52,967 nucleotides of DNA, taken from positions 1 to 52,967 of the IMG/VR virus record IMGVR_UViG_3300025921_000005, one strand, 5' to 3'. The translations under genes were made by a program, and so were the position numbers. The stretch comes from a virus. The notes beneath the pieces are model-generated. The model had not been told where the DNA came from. It worked only from the letters and a program-made list of their open reading frames with translations, and searched no databases. Positions 16,881-24,990 of the stretch are shown here, piece by piece. Positions within the stretch are counted from its first letter, which is position 1; each line of letters begins with the position of its first letter.

Positions 16881-19008
16881 GTGGGAGGTCGTCCCCGATG
16901 CTCCCTCGCCCGCTGGCGGTGATTCGGAGTGGTCCGTGGTGCCAGATGCGGCCCCCGCGCCCGCTCCGCGCAGCTTCCTCGACCGCGTCGGCGACAGGGC
17001 ATCGCAGGCGGCCGGCGCCGTCGGACGCAGCTTCGCGAACCTCGGTCACACGGTCGCCAGCGCCGCGCGCGGGGCGGTCGACCTCGTCTCCCCGATCTCG
17101 AAGGAAGGCGGCCTGCAGGTCCCGTTCGGCCAACTCGCCGATCCCGCCTACCGTCACCAGCTGGAGCGCGGAATCTCCGACACGGTCACCGGCGGCCTCG
17201 CCGAGAAGGCCGCGAACGCCGTGAGTCCAGAGTTCGCCGCGAGTGCCGCGCCTGACGCCGCGGCCGCGCCCGACGCGCGCGCGCTGGGCAATGTCGCCGG
17301 GACCGCGCTCCCCTCGCCGTTCTCCTACCTGGGCGGCCAGGCCGCGCGGCTCGTCCCCGGCGCGGGCCCGCTCGCCGCCGGCGCCAAGGGACTGGTCAGC
17401 TACGAGGCGTCCGCCGTCCCCCAGGCCGCGATCGCGGCGCCCGAGGGCCATCGCCTCGAGGCCGCGCGCGAAGCTGCGACCGACCCAGCCGGCATCGTCA
17501 CGAGCGCCACGATTCCCGCGGTGACCAGCTTCCTCCAGAAGAAGCTCGACGTAGCGGCCTCGCGCGCGCCCGAGGTCCAGGAAGCGGCGAAACGCCGTGC
17601 CGTAAAGGATCTCGGCAAGGACATCACGTCGGCCGAGGGTGTCAAATCGCGGGTGACAGACCAGAAGCGGATCGCAGAGGTCAACGACCGCCTATACGAC
17701 CTCGCCGACAAAAATCCCGAGCTTCGACAGGCGTTCAGCGAGCCCGCCGAGAAGGCGCTCCCGAAGGTCCGCGAGTTCAAGGCCAAAATCGCCGGTCCGC
17801 TCGACCGGCTCTACGACGCGATCGACGAGAAGACGGGGGGCGGCATCGATGCGCGCGGCGTTGTCGCTGACTTGCGCCGCATGGCGAAGGACGCGCGTAC
17901 GCCCGGGGTAGCCGAGGCCCCGGTCGCGGGAATCGGTGACGCCAAGCGCCTGAACGATTTGGCCAACCAATTCGAAGAGGTCTATGTCAACGGCAACGAA
18001 GCTCTCGCGCCGGCGGCGGCGCCAGCCACGCAGCAGCACGGCGCCGGAAAGATCCCGCCCGGCATGGCCGAGCACCTCCAAGCACTCGAGACGCTCCGCA
18101 AGAACGCGAAGGGCGTCGCCGCAGACGCGCTCGATCGCCAGATCGCGCATGCGAAGGACGTGATCGCAGGCCGCGCCGAGAAAATCACCCTTCGACCGTT
18201 GGAGCCCGAGGTCAGGGAGCCGAATCCATTCGACGAGATCACCGAGGCCGAACCCAAGGGGCACAAGACTGTCGGCGACAAGACAGTGGGCAGTCCAGCG
18301 GCGAAGCGCGAAGTTACCCCGGCTGAAACGGCCGAGACCGTAGCGGCTGCGCCTCCTGCGCCTGCTCCAGCTGAAGCGATCCCGGCCGGGAAGATTCCGA
18401 CGCGAACCTTCCGCCGCGAGGTGACCGAGTTGCTCAAGAAGTCGGACTCGGTCATGGGCGGGATCGAGGGGACGCCGCGCTTCGAGGCTCTGCAAAAGCT
18501 CTACGACGCCGGAAAGCAGATCATCGACAAGCACATCGACAACAGTGGTTTGCCGCCCGAGCAAATCGCGCAGATCCGCGACATCAACAACGGCTACTTC
18601 TTGTTGTCTCGCGCCGAGGATGCGATCGAATCACGCGGATTCAAGGAAGCGAACAAGCCCGGTTTTCAGTTCCCGCACACCATCAAACAAGCGGTCCACG
18701 GCGGCGGACTCGGTGCGATCGCGACTGCGGCGGCGATGGCTGGCCCGCACGCGGCCGTCCACGCTCTGCCCTACGTGGCGGGCGCGACCCTGGCCACGCA
18801 CGCACTCCCGAAGATCGCAAAGACGGTCAACTGGGAGCTCGCGCACGGCGCGTATGGACGTGTGGTCAACCGGCTGGTCGACGTCGCGCGAAAGATGCCG
18901 CGCTCCGAGTTCATCGGGCAGGCGGCGCGCGCGGGGCTCGGCGTGGAAGCCGCGCGGAAGATCTATGACGCGGCGAACGCACCCGCGCAGCAGGGAGCCA
19001 CGCCGTGA
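16873..19008 (+). CDS. Putative internal virion (ejection) protein, 711 aa
   Basis: The start ATG 16873 lies within the previous gene (8-base overlap). The N-terminus repeats a short element twice, SEWEVVPDAP and SEWSVVPDAA, each followed by a Pro/Ala linker. This pattern occurs in many phage ejection-type proteins. The rest is Ala-rich and helical, and residues about 600-640 are hydrophobic (GAIATAAAMAGPHAAVHALP), a possible membrane-inserting segment. It is the largest of the three proteins in the internal-protein block. Channel formation is inference. Confidence 0.6.
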   Translation: MSEWEVVPDAPSPAGGDSEWSVVPDAAPAPAPRSFLDRVGDRASQAAGAVGRSFANLGHTVASAARGAVDLVSPISKEGGLQVPFGQLADPAYRHQLERGISDTVTGGLAEKAANAVSPEFAASAAPDAAAAPDARALGNVAGTALPSPFSYLGGQAARLVPGAGPLAAGAKGLVSYEASAVPQAAIAAPEGHRLEAAREAATDPAGIVTSATIPAVTSFLQKKLDVAASRAPEVQEAAKRRAVKDLGKDITSAEGVKSRVTDQKRIAEVNDRLYDLADKNPELRQAFSEPAEKALPKVREFKAKIAGPLDRLYDAIDEKTGGGIDARGVVADLRRMAKDARTPGVAEAPVAGIGDAKRLNDLANQFEEVYVNGNEALAPAAAPATQQHGAGKIPPGMAEHLQALETLRKNAKGVAADALDRQIAHAKDVIAGRAEKITLRPLEPEVREPNPFDEITEAEPKGHKTVGDKTVGSPAAKREVTPAETAETVAAAPPAPAPAEAIPAGKIPTRTFRREVTELLKKSDSVMGGIEGTPRFEALQKLYDAGKQIIDKHIDNSGLPPEQIAQIRDINNGYFLLSRAEDAIESRGFKEANKPGFQFPHTIKQAVHGGGLGAIATAAAMAGPHAAVHALPYVAGATLATHALPKIAKTVNWELAHGAYGRVVNRLVDVARKMPRSEFIGQAARAGLGVEAARKIYDAANAPAQQGATP

Positions 19009-19790
19009 GCATCCCTCCCGACGCCATCGTGCAGCCCGTGGGCAACCCCATGCCGCCGCCGAGCCCCCCGCCGCCACAGCCGACGGGCAGCGACCTCGAG
19101 GACATGGCGCGCGCGCGCCTGCGCCGCCTGATCGGCCTGCGCGTCGATGTCACGGCACCGACCTGGAACCAGATCCTGTTCGCCTCGCAGAAGATCCCAA
19201 TGCGTATCGAGTCGCCGCCCGGCGGCGTACTCAATGCGATCGACCAGCTGCCGCCGCAACCCGCGCCGCCGGGCTCGCCGCCCGACCCGGTCCGCTCCGA
19301 GTCGGAGCAGATCTTGAAGCAGCTCAGCGACGCGCGGCCGCGCGGGTCATCGCCCCGAAGCATCGCGGGCGGCCCGCGTCTCCCGCCGCCCCAGGACGCG
19401 CTCGCCGCGTGGATTCGCCGTGTGTTCCTCGTGGTGACCGGGCCCGAGGCGTGCCGGCTTCTGGTTGCAGCCGGCTACCTCCAGCCGGGCGATGTCGATG
19501 TGCTCGACGTGGTCTACCCGAAGGGCCTCGATGAGGAGCGCCAGGCGGCCGTGGGCGCGGCGATCAATTTGACGAACGCGGCCATGCGCAACGGCGTCCC
19601 GCACGACTTGCCGAGCTGGCTCAACGACCAGCTGCTCACGCTCATGGACGAGAAGCGGCCGATCGACGTCTACCGCGACATCTACGACGCCGAGGACAAA
19701 GCGCAGAAGCCGAGCGGCCCGAGCCCATCGAGCGCGCAACCGAATCTGATCGCGCAACAGAGCGAACCGAAACCAGCGACCGACAGGTGA
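19005..19790 (+). CDS. Hypothetical virion-region protein, 261 aa
   Basis: GTG 19005 overlaps the previous stop (GTGA). A Pro-rich N-terminus is followed by a helical core (LAAWIRRVFLVVTGPEACRL) and a C-terminal tail rich in Ser/Pro/Gln. The order within the tail/internal-protein operon suggests a structural role. No family recognised. Confidence 0.6.
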   Translation: MSIPPDAIVQPVGNPMPPPSPPPPQPTGSDLEDMARARLRRLIGLRVDVTAPTWNQILFASQKIPMRIESPPGGVLNAIDQLPPQPAPPGSPPDPVRSESEQILKQLSDARPRGSSPRSIAGGPRLPPPQDALAAWIRRVFLVVTGPEACRLLVAAGYLQPGDVDVLDVVYPKGLDEERQAAVGAAINLTNAAMRNGVPHDLPSWLNDQLLTLMDEKRPIDVYRDIYDAEDKAQKPSGPSPSSAQPNLIAQQSEPKPATDR

Positions 19791-20170
19791 ACATGATGTC
19801 GAAAAATCGACCCTACATCCCCCCGCCGAAGATGACGCCGCCAAATCAGCCGAACGCGGCCGAGATGGAACTGGCCGCGAAGCTAGCCGCGGAAGCCGTG
19901 CGCGCGCCCGTCGAACCGGCGCGACCGGCAGTCGAGCTCGCCATCGTCCCGCCGCCCGCGCGCATCGCGAGCATGAAGATCCTGCCCGATCGAATCGAGT
20001 TCACGAACCCGACGATCGACCTCGCGGAATACATCTGGCTGAAGCACACGGCCAAGCCCGAGCAGGTCAACAAACTCATGCCCGACCGCGCCGTGGTGGC
20101 GCACGGGCTGATCGTCATCGAGGAATACCGGATCGCGATCCCGCTGGCCGGCGCGCGCATTCGCACCTGA
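19787..20170 (+). CDS. Hypothetical protein, 127 aa
   Basis: The start could be GTG 19787 (overlapping the previous stop) or ATG 19793. Both are in frame and neither has a strong site. The N-terminal half is Pro/Ala-rich, and the second half is beta-like with RIASMKILPDRIEFTN. Coupled expression with the upstream gene is likely. Function unknown. Confidence 0.6.
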   Translation: MNMMSKNRPYIPPPKMTPPNQPNAAEMELAAKLAAEAVRAPVEPARPAVELAIVPPPARIASMKILPDRIEFTNPTIDLAEYIWLKHTAKPEQVNKLMPDRAVVAHGLIVIEEYRIAIPLAGARIRT

Positions 20171-20179
20171 GGAGAAATC

Positions 20180-20590
20180 ATGTCCACGGACTCACGCTAC
20201 ATCGTGAACGGAAACACTGCCGCCGCGATCAACAACGGCGCAGAGCAGGGATGGATCTCCCTGCAACAACGCGGCGGGACGATCGGCTTTCAGGTAAACC
20301 TGCCTGCGACGGGCTCGCCCATCGGAAACTTCATCTTCGAGACGACCGACGACGACAATCCGAACGTAGCGACCGGTCACATCCTAGGGCCTGTAGTCGT
20401 TCCGCTCGGTGCGACCTACGGTGGCGCGACCTTTCAGCCAACCGACGGAAATGCTCGGTTGGTCAACTTCGACTTCGGGCCCGGGCAGCCAGTGGCGGCG
20501 CCTTCTGCGCGCTGGATGCGAATGAGATATGCGCCGACGAGCGGCGGAGCAGCAACCCTGAACGTTGGCGTTTGCCAGAGAGGATTTTAA
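20180..20590 (+). CDS. Putative virion surface protein, 136 aa
   Basis: ATG 20180 follows a GGAG about 7 bases upstream. The product is beta-rich with Gly, Asn and Thr spread through it (GWISLQQRGGTIGFQVNLPA) and no enzymatic motif. It precedes the adhesin and SGNH hydrolase genes and shares their composition. A capsid- or appendage-surface role is likely from context only. Confidence 0.6.
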   Translation: MSTDSRYIVNGNTAAAINNGAEQGWISLQQRGGTIGFQVNLPATGSPIGNFIFETTDDDNPNVATGHILGPVVVPLGATYGGATFQPTDGNARLVNFDFGPGQPVAAPSARWMRMRYAPTSGGAATLNVGVCQRGF

Positions 20591-20593
20591 GTC

Positions 20594-21454
20594 ATGGCTG
20601 GAGGTGGACAGCAATTTCTCGACGTTCTCACGATGGGAACGCAAGGCAGCAAAGGGCCGACGAATGCGACGCGCATCGCGGCCGACACAACCGGAACGCT
20701 CAACGCTTCGGTGAAGGGCGGTAAGTTCGTTCCTCTTATCGCCGCGAGCGGCGACGCGAAGGACATGTTCAAAGCGCGGGCGCAAGCTTTCCTGCCGCCC
20801 GGATTTCACACGCGCTGGGTCGACTACTACGGCCCGGCAACCGACGTGTTCACGAGCGGCTTTGCCCCGACGTCGGCGCAGGCTGCCGTTACGACCGGTC
20901 GTTGCGGCGGTGCGCGCAATCGATTCACCTCGAGCGGCGCGAGCGGATTTCACTACGAACAGGGCGGCGCGACGCTCGCCGGAACCATTCTGGCGCCCGT
21001 CTGCGCCAACCACGTATGGGATCCATGGTACGTCGAAAGCGGCGTTGTGGTCAATGCGATCACGGGCTCGGGCGAATTGCACCTGTGCGGAATGTTCAAG
21101 TCGGTCGACGGCATCGCGAACACGGACGCCGGCTCCGGTAGCTACATGGAGCTGGCCATCCGCCTCGCCTTGAGCGCTACGAACTTGGTCCAGGTCTCGC
21201 AGATCGGCGGCGTCCTGACGACGACGGTGACGACCATCCCGATCGACTTCGGCATCTACCACATCTACGGCATCGGAAACGACGGCATGGGGAAAGTGTG
21301 GTGGCACAGAGACGGCGTGCCGTTCGATTCGGGCGCTGGGATTCCGCCAGCAATTCTCCCATTCCCCGGCGATTTTTTCAGGGCGGAGCGGGCCAACGGC
21401 GGAACGACCGACATCACGGTGGACTACTGGTCCGCTGCTTCAGTGAGCAACTAA
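20594..21454 (+). CDS. Putative receptor-binding or appendage protein, 286 aa
   Basis: ATG 20594 starts 3 bases after the previous stop. The N-terminal 60 residues look like an anchor, and residues about 70-280 are beta-strand-rich with aromatic and Gly residues (HTRWVDYYGPATDVFTSGF, IYHIYGIGNDGMGKVWWHRD), the texture of concanavalin-like lectin or tailspike domains. It lies immediately upstream of two SGNH hydrolases, consistent with a host-surface recognition module. No catalytic motif was found in it. Confidence 0.55.
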   Translation: MAGGGQQFLDVLTMGTQGSKGPTNATRIAADTTGTLNASVKGGKFVPLIAASGDAKDMFKARAQAFLPPGFHTRWVDYYGPATDVFTSGFAPTSAQAAVTTGRCGGARNRFTSSGASGFHYEQGGATLAGTILAPVCANHVWDPWYVESGVVVNAITGSGELHLCGMFKSVDGIANTDAGSGSYMELAIRLALSATNLVQVSQIGGVLTTTVTTIPIDFGIYHIYGIGNDGMGKVWWHRDGVPFDSGAGIPPAILPFPGDFFRAERANGGTTDITVDYWSAASVSN

Positions 21455-21455
21455 C

Positions 21456-22130
21456 ATGGCGCTCAATACTGTTACCTGGACGAACAAGACTCGGCTGATC
21501 CATATCGGCGACAGCGTGACCGGTCCATTCTCGACTGCGACGTCACCATTCCTGGTGGCATACCCAACCATCGCGGCCAAGTTTGGATTGCCGGCAATTC
21601 CCAATGCACTGTCGCCGTTTTTGCCGCCGGTATATAAGCGCCCTGTCCTGGGCGGGATCGACGGTCCGGCCGGGCGCGAATGCAAGACAATCGGGGTCGA
21701 CGCTGCGACGTTTCTGACGTTCACGAGGAACTACAACGGCCCCTTTACCCACGCCATCGTGCAGCTCGGCATCAACGATGCGGCGGCGATCTTGGCCGCC
21801 ACTACCACGCCAGCGGTTTGTTCTGCCTCGCAGATCTTCATCCTCGACGGCTTGAACAGCATCTTCGGGATCCCGTATTCCAACATCATGTGGATCGGTC
21901 CGTGGCAGCGCCCCGCTGACCTCTCGGTACAGGTTCCGCAGGTAGACGGAATCTTCATCGCGAACTCGCTCACATTCAACGCGTCGGGCGTCCAGCGCAA
22001 TTTCTGTTACGTGCCATGGAGCGGGCTTCTCTCGTCCGGTGGCTTGTCGATCGGAGATCAAACTCACCCGTCGGCAACGGGAGCTGCGTTGCTGGCCACG
22101 CCGGTCGTGTCGGCAGTCAATCTCGCCTGA
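21456..22130 (+). CDS. SGNH/GDSL-type hydrolase 1, 224 aa
   Basis: This is a probable esterase or deacetylase acting on host surface glycans. The family blocks are present in order: GDS (Gly18-Asp19-Ser20, nucleophile Ser20), LGIND (Gly105 and Asn107 of the oxyanion hole) and DQTH (Asp201 and His204 of the catalytic pair). It is about the usual length for single-domain members and has no signal peptide, so it is likely to be a virion-bound depolymerase, or a cytosolic enzyme less likely. It is one of a paralogous pair with 22406-23047, sharing GLNS-x-G-(IV)-PYS-x-I and (IV)GPW. ATG 21456 follows the upstream stop by one base. Confidence 0.85.
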   Translation: MALNTVTWTNKTRLIHIGDSVTGPFSTATSPFLVAYPTIAAKFGLPAIPNALSPFLPPVYKRPVLGGIDGPAGRECKTIGVDAATFLTFTRNYNGPFTHAIVQLGINDAAAILAATTTPAVCSASQIFILDGLNSIFGIPYSNIMWIGPWQRPADLSVQVPQVDGIFIANSLTFNASGVQRNFCYVPWSGLLSSGGLSIGDQTHPSATGAALLATPVVSAVNLA

Positions 22131-22142
22131 AAAGGAAACACC

Positions 22143-22409
22143 ATGGACAGAGCAAATTCAGCGCATATCGATGAAAAGACCGGGCACGAAATCCAGACGA
22201 TGCTTTCTGGCAAGACGGTAGATGTCGACGCCCTACTCGATCGCATCGGCATCAAGCACGACGCGGAGGACATGTGGAGTGCGGCGCGGTCGGCTGTGCG
22301 CGCGGAGTTGGCGCGAGACGCTGGCGCATCCGACAAAGACATCAAGGCAGCCGTCGCCGTTTATGAAGCGCGCGTCGCACGGATGGCGGCCGAGCGCCAA
22401 ACCGCATGA
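22143..22409 (+). CDS. Hypothetical helical protein, 88 aa
   Basis: ATG 22143 has an AAAGGAAA leader. The product is helical and charged (DVDALLDRIGIKHDAEDMWS, VYEARVARMAAERQTA) with no motif. It sits between the two SGNH hydrolase genes and overlaps the second by 4 bases, so it may be a chaperone or spacer co-expressed with them. Function unknown. Confidence 0.6.
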   Translation: MDRANSAHIDEKTGHEIQTMLSGKTVDVDALLDRIGIKHDAEDMWSAARSAVRAELARDAGASDKDIKAAVAVYEARVARMAAERQTA

Positions 22410-23047
22410 TCATCACCAGGTCCGAAAGGATCATGTGGATCGGCGATTCGATCAGCGCCGGTTTTGGCGCGGGGACGTGCCCGCTGCCGCTGATCGCGGG
22501 ACCGGCGATCGCGTCGTTCTACGGCACGCCGCCGGTCCCGCCGGTCACTGCGCACGTGCTTCCGCCCGCCAGAAATCGCCCAGTGATGAGTGTCGACGCC
22601 GTCGCGGGTAGGGCGTGCGCGAACATTGCCGTCGATGCGCCTACGTTCCAGGCGTTTCTGTCGCCATACCGTCAGGCATCGGCAGCGATCGTCCAGCTTG
22701 GGGTCAATGACGCGGCCAACATCTCGACCGCATCTCTCTTACTGTCGGACTTCGTACTTCAGTCGCTGATTATAGTCAACGGACTGAACAGCCTGTGGGG
22801 CGTGCCGTATTCGAAAATCCTGTGGGTCGGTCCCTGGGCGCACGATAGCGGCGACATCGCGGCGTTCATCGCGCAAGTCGAGGGAGCACTGGCGACCAAC
22901 GCGGCATCGCGCGGGTTTCAGTTGGTCAGAATGTCCAGCATTCCAAACACCGGCGGCAACTCGATCGCAGACGGTACCCACCCGACCGTTCAAGGAGCGA
23001 CGGCGCTGACCGCGCAACTCATGGGTGCGATTCAGCTTGCAGCTTGA
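22406..23047 (+). CDS. SGNH/GDSL-type hydrolase 2, 213 aa
   Basis: This is the paralogue of the 21456-22130 product. Blocks: GDS (Ser15), LGVND (Gly99, Asn101) and DGTH (Asp189, His192). ATG 22406 overlaps the previous stop. The middle region, including VNGLNSLWGVPYSKILWVGPW in the part right before the variable segment, aligns with the first copy, while the N-terminal 60 residues and the surface loops differ. That pattern fits two enzymes with related chemistry but different substrates. Position in the adhesion module suggests surface glycan deacetylation during attachment. Confidence 0.85.
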   Translation: MIITRSERIMWIGDSISAGFGAGTCPLPLIAGPAIASFYGTPPVPPVTAHVLPPARNRPVMSVDAVAGRACANIAVDAPTFQAFLSPYRQASAAIVQLGVNDAANISTASLLLSDFVLQSLIIVNGLNSLWGVPYSKILWVGPWAHDSGDIAAFIAQVEGALATNAASRGFQLVRMSSIPNTGGNSIADGTHPTVQGATALTAQLMGAIQLAA

Positions 23048-23058
23048 GGAGGTAGCAT

Positions 23059-23544
23059 GTGGCCGGCGACGAGTACATCACGCCTACTGAATTTCCCGCT
23101 TCCCCCGCCCAGGCGGCGCTCGATGACACCAATCAGCGCCTGGCGGAAGCTCTCTCACTTGGACGACGTGTGGCGCGAGACTTTGAGCGGCTTACGTCGG
23201 ATCAGCGGACTCGTGTCGCTGCTGGCCTCGCTCGAGAATATCGCCGACTCAGTCTCTCCATCGCCATCAACGCCAACGTGCTCGAAGATCTCAGCGCAGG
23301 TCGTGACCCTACGACCTGGGACGACTTCCCCGCTGTCAACGGACGAAAGGATCGACGAATGAACAAGCTCGATGGCCTTTCCGGTTTCCTGTTCACGAGT
23401 GCCGCGGCTCTTGCGGCACACGAGACATTCGGACCGATCTGGTCGAAGGTTGGCGCCGGCGCGCTCGCGCTTGCGGCCTACATCGTCGCGCGCCTGACCC
23501 CGGTCAAGGTGGCGCCGGCCCTCCCGCCCAAGAGCGTGCCCTGA
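23059..23544 (+). CDS. Holin-like protein, possible internal start, 161 aa
   Basis: GTG 23059 is 6 bases after GGAGG (23048-23052). An ATG at 23057 in another frame reads a 101-residue Ser/Pro/Arg-rich product that looks non-coding. The first 95 residues are helical and soluble, and the last 60 are hydrophobic and start at Met101 (LSGFLFTSAAALAAHETFG, GAGALALAAYIVARL). ATG 23359 there has AGGA about 7 bases upstream, so a shorter 61-residue membrane form may also be made. It heads the lysis cassette. Whether the full form or the short form is the pore-former is open. Confidence 0.55.
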   Translation: MAGDEYITPTEFPASPAQAALDDTNQRLAEALSLGRRVARDFERLTSDQRTRVAAGLAREYRRLSLSIAINANVLEDLSAGRDPTTWDDFPAVNGRKDRRMNKLDGLSGFLFTSAAALAAHETFGPIWSKVGAGALALAAYIVARLTPVKVAPALPPKSVP

Positions 23545-24006
23545 GTGCCGCGCGTCCTGGTCATAGACGACGAGCGGGACATTCGCGAGAATCTCGAGGA
23601 GATACTCGAGGCGGAGGGTTACGAGGTACGCGCCGCGGCGAACGGGCTCGACGCCTTGGCCGTCCTGCGCGACTGGGTTCCAGACGCGATCTTGCTCGAC
23701 ATCATGATGCCGCGCATGGATGGCGCCCTGTTCCGCGCGCAGCAGAAGGAGCGGCCCGAGCTCGCTGATACGGTCGTTATCGGCATCACGGCGCACCATG
23801 AGCGCGCCGAGACGGTCGACTTCGAGTGCTTGCTCAAACCGTTCGGGATGGAGGTACTTCTCTCTCGGCTGCATGAGCGCCTCGCCGAGCGCCCGAAAAA
23901 AACTCCCGTCGCGCGACTTCTTCGAAACGCCGCCATCGTAATTGGTGGGCTCGCCACGCTGGCGAAAGTGATCTGGGACCTCATCAAAGGAAGGAAGTAC
24001 CAATGA
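23545..24006 (+). CDS. Membrane-anchored CheY-like receiver domain, 153 aa
   Basis: GTG 23545 follows the previous stop directly. Residues 1-115 are a complete response-regulator receiver: VLVIDDE with Asp8-Asp9 (Mg site), Asp52 in ILLDIMMPRMDG (phospho-acceptor), Thr82 in VIGITAHH (switch) and Lys98-Pro99 in CLLKPFG. Residues about 124-147 are a hydrophobic helix (RNAAIVIGGLATLAKVIWDL) followed by basic residues. There is no DNA-binding or enzymatic output domain. It is placed between the holin-like gene and a lipoprotein gene, and its end overlaps the latter by 4 bases. A receiver on a tail anchor in a lysis cassette is not a known arrangement to me. It may sense host kinase signals to time lysis, which is inference. 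Confidence 0.85.
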   Translation: MPRVLVIDDERDIRENLEEILEAEGYEVRAAANGLDALAVLRDWVPDAILLDIMMPRMDGALFRAQQKERPELADTVVIGITAHHERAETVDFECLLKPFGMEVLLSRLHERLAERPKKTPVARLLRNAAIVIGGLATLAKVIWDLIKGRKYQ

Positions 24007-24323
24007 TGCGAGTGGTTTGGTGGATTGCGTACGTTCTGTTTCTGGTCACCGCTCTCGGATGCGCGCACGTCAAGGCGGTCGAGACCGCATGCAAGCCGGT
24101 CCCGGCGGATGTCGACACGGCTCTTACCGATCTGCAGTCCGATGGCTGGCAGGCCGCGCTGGATCAGTTAGCGATCGACAAGACCCTGTGCATCGCGCGC
24201 GCGGCCGTGCAGGAAGTGGTTGCGGCGCTATCGGGTAAGCCTCAGCTGGCTATGCCGGTCGACGCGCCAGCGAGTGCGGAGGTCGTGGCGCGCGGGAATC
24301 AGTGGCTGGCGGCGCACAAGTGA
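24003..24323 (+). CDS. Lysis-cassette lipoprotein (o-spanin-like), 106 aa
   Basis: ATG 24003 overlaps the previous stop. The N-terminus is a lipoprotein signal, MMRVVWW, a hydrophobic stretch and ALGC with Cys20. The mature part is a short helical protein with two further Cys residues (ETACKPVPADVD, KTLCIARAA). Small outer-membrane lipoproteins next to an endolysin are usually o-spanins, which help fuse the membranes at lysis. No C-terminal membrane helix is present, so a unimolecular spanin is not supported. A matching i-spanin would be the next gene, but that is unproven. Confidence 0.65.
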   Translation: MMRVVWWIAYVLFLVTALGCAHVKAVETACKPVPADVDTALTDLQSDGWQAALDQLAIDKTLCIARAAVQEVVAALSGKPQLAMPVDAPASAEVVARGNQWLAAHK

Positions 24324-24496
24324 CGCTCCAGCGGCCGCTCGACTTCCTGGTGATGTTCTTCCCGTTTTGGGCCGGCGTCCCGGTTGGCCTGTGGATTTTG
24401 AGACGTTGTAGCCTGGAGGCTTCTATGTCGCCGCCCTTCGAAAACTACGCGGACGATCTTCAGGACGATGTCGATTCGGACGCAGTGCGGCCATGA
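24320..24496 (+). CDS. One-helix membrane protein of the lysis cassette, 58 aa
   Basis: GTG 24320 overlaps the lipoprotein stop (GTGA). One transmembrane helix (residues about 8-27, LDFLVMFFPFWAGVPVGLWI) is followed by an acidic tail (ENYADDLQDDVDSD). It could be a holin, an antiholin or a short i-spanin partner. Its end overlaps the endolysin gene by 4 bases. Found by reading, being short. Confidence 0.65.
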   Translation: MTLQRPLDFLVMFFPFWAGVPVGLWILRRCSLEASMSPPFENYADDLQDDVDSDAVRP

Positions 24497-24990
24497 TCCC
24501 CGCCCCGCCCGGCCTCGCCGAGCTCGTCATTGCGAACGCGCGCCGCTATGCCACCGGCAGGAGTCTAGAGACCGACGGGCCAAACGATGGGCCCGAGATT
24601 CGCGAGTGGCTGGCCGAGCGCGGAATCACCACGCCCGCGAGCTGGTGTGCTGCTTTCGCCTGCGCGCAGGTCCACGAGGCCGCACGCGCGACGGGACTCG
24701 TCCTGACGATGCGCTACTCAGCGGGCGCGCTGCGCTTGCTCGACCTGAACCCCGATCTGGTCATCGCCGAGCCTGAGACCGGTTGCCTCGTCGTCTGGGA
24801 CCACGGCGCCGGGCTCGGCCACGTCGGCATCGTCACAGGCGTGACTCGCGTCGGCGGCGAGCTGGCCAGCATCGAGGCGATCAGTGGGAACACGAACCTC
24901 GAAGGCAGCCGCGAAGGTAACGCGGTGGTCGAGCGGGGCTTCCCGTTTCCGCAGGCGCGTCGGCTAGCCGGCTACGTTCGCGTCGCCTGA
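24493..24990 (+). CDS. CHAP-type endolysin, 165 aa
   Basis: This is a peptidoglycan amidase or endopeptidase. The CHAP triad is visible: Cys52 in ASWCAAFAC, His110 in GLGHVGIVTG and Asn133 in ISGNTN, with the usual spacing. The product is a single domain with no wall-binding part and no signal peptide, so it needs the membrane lesion made by the cassette upstream. It is about the usual length for a compact CHAP endolysin. ATG 24493 overlaps the previous stop. The last 27 bases overlap the convergent 24964-25278 gene. Confidence 0.85.
   Translation: MIPAPPGLAELVIANARRYATGRSLETDGPNDGPEIREWLAERGITTPASWCAAFACAQVHEAARATGLVLTMRYSAGALRLLDLNPDLVIAEPETGCLVVWDHGAGLGHVGIVTGVTRVGGELASIEAISGNTNLEGSREGNAVVERGFPFPQARRLAGYVRVA

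Noticed and set aside
23057-23362. ATG 23057 frame of 101 residues ending in an ATGA overlap
   Set aside because: Ser/Pro/Arg-rich, poor codon pattern, and only 4 bases from the ribosome site; the GTG 23059 frame gives a sensible helical product.
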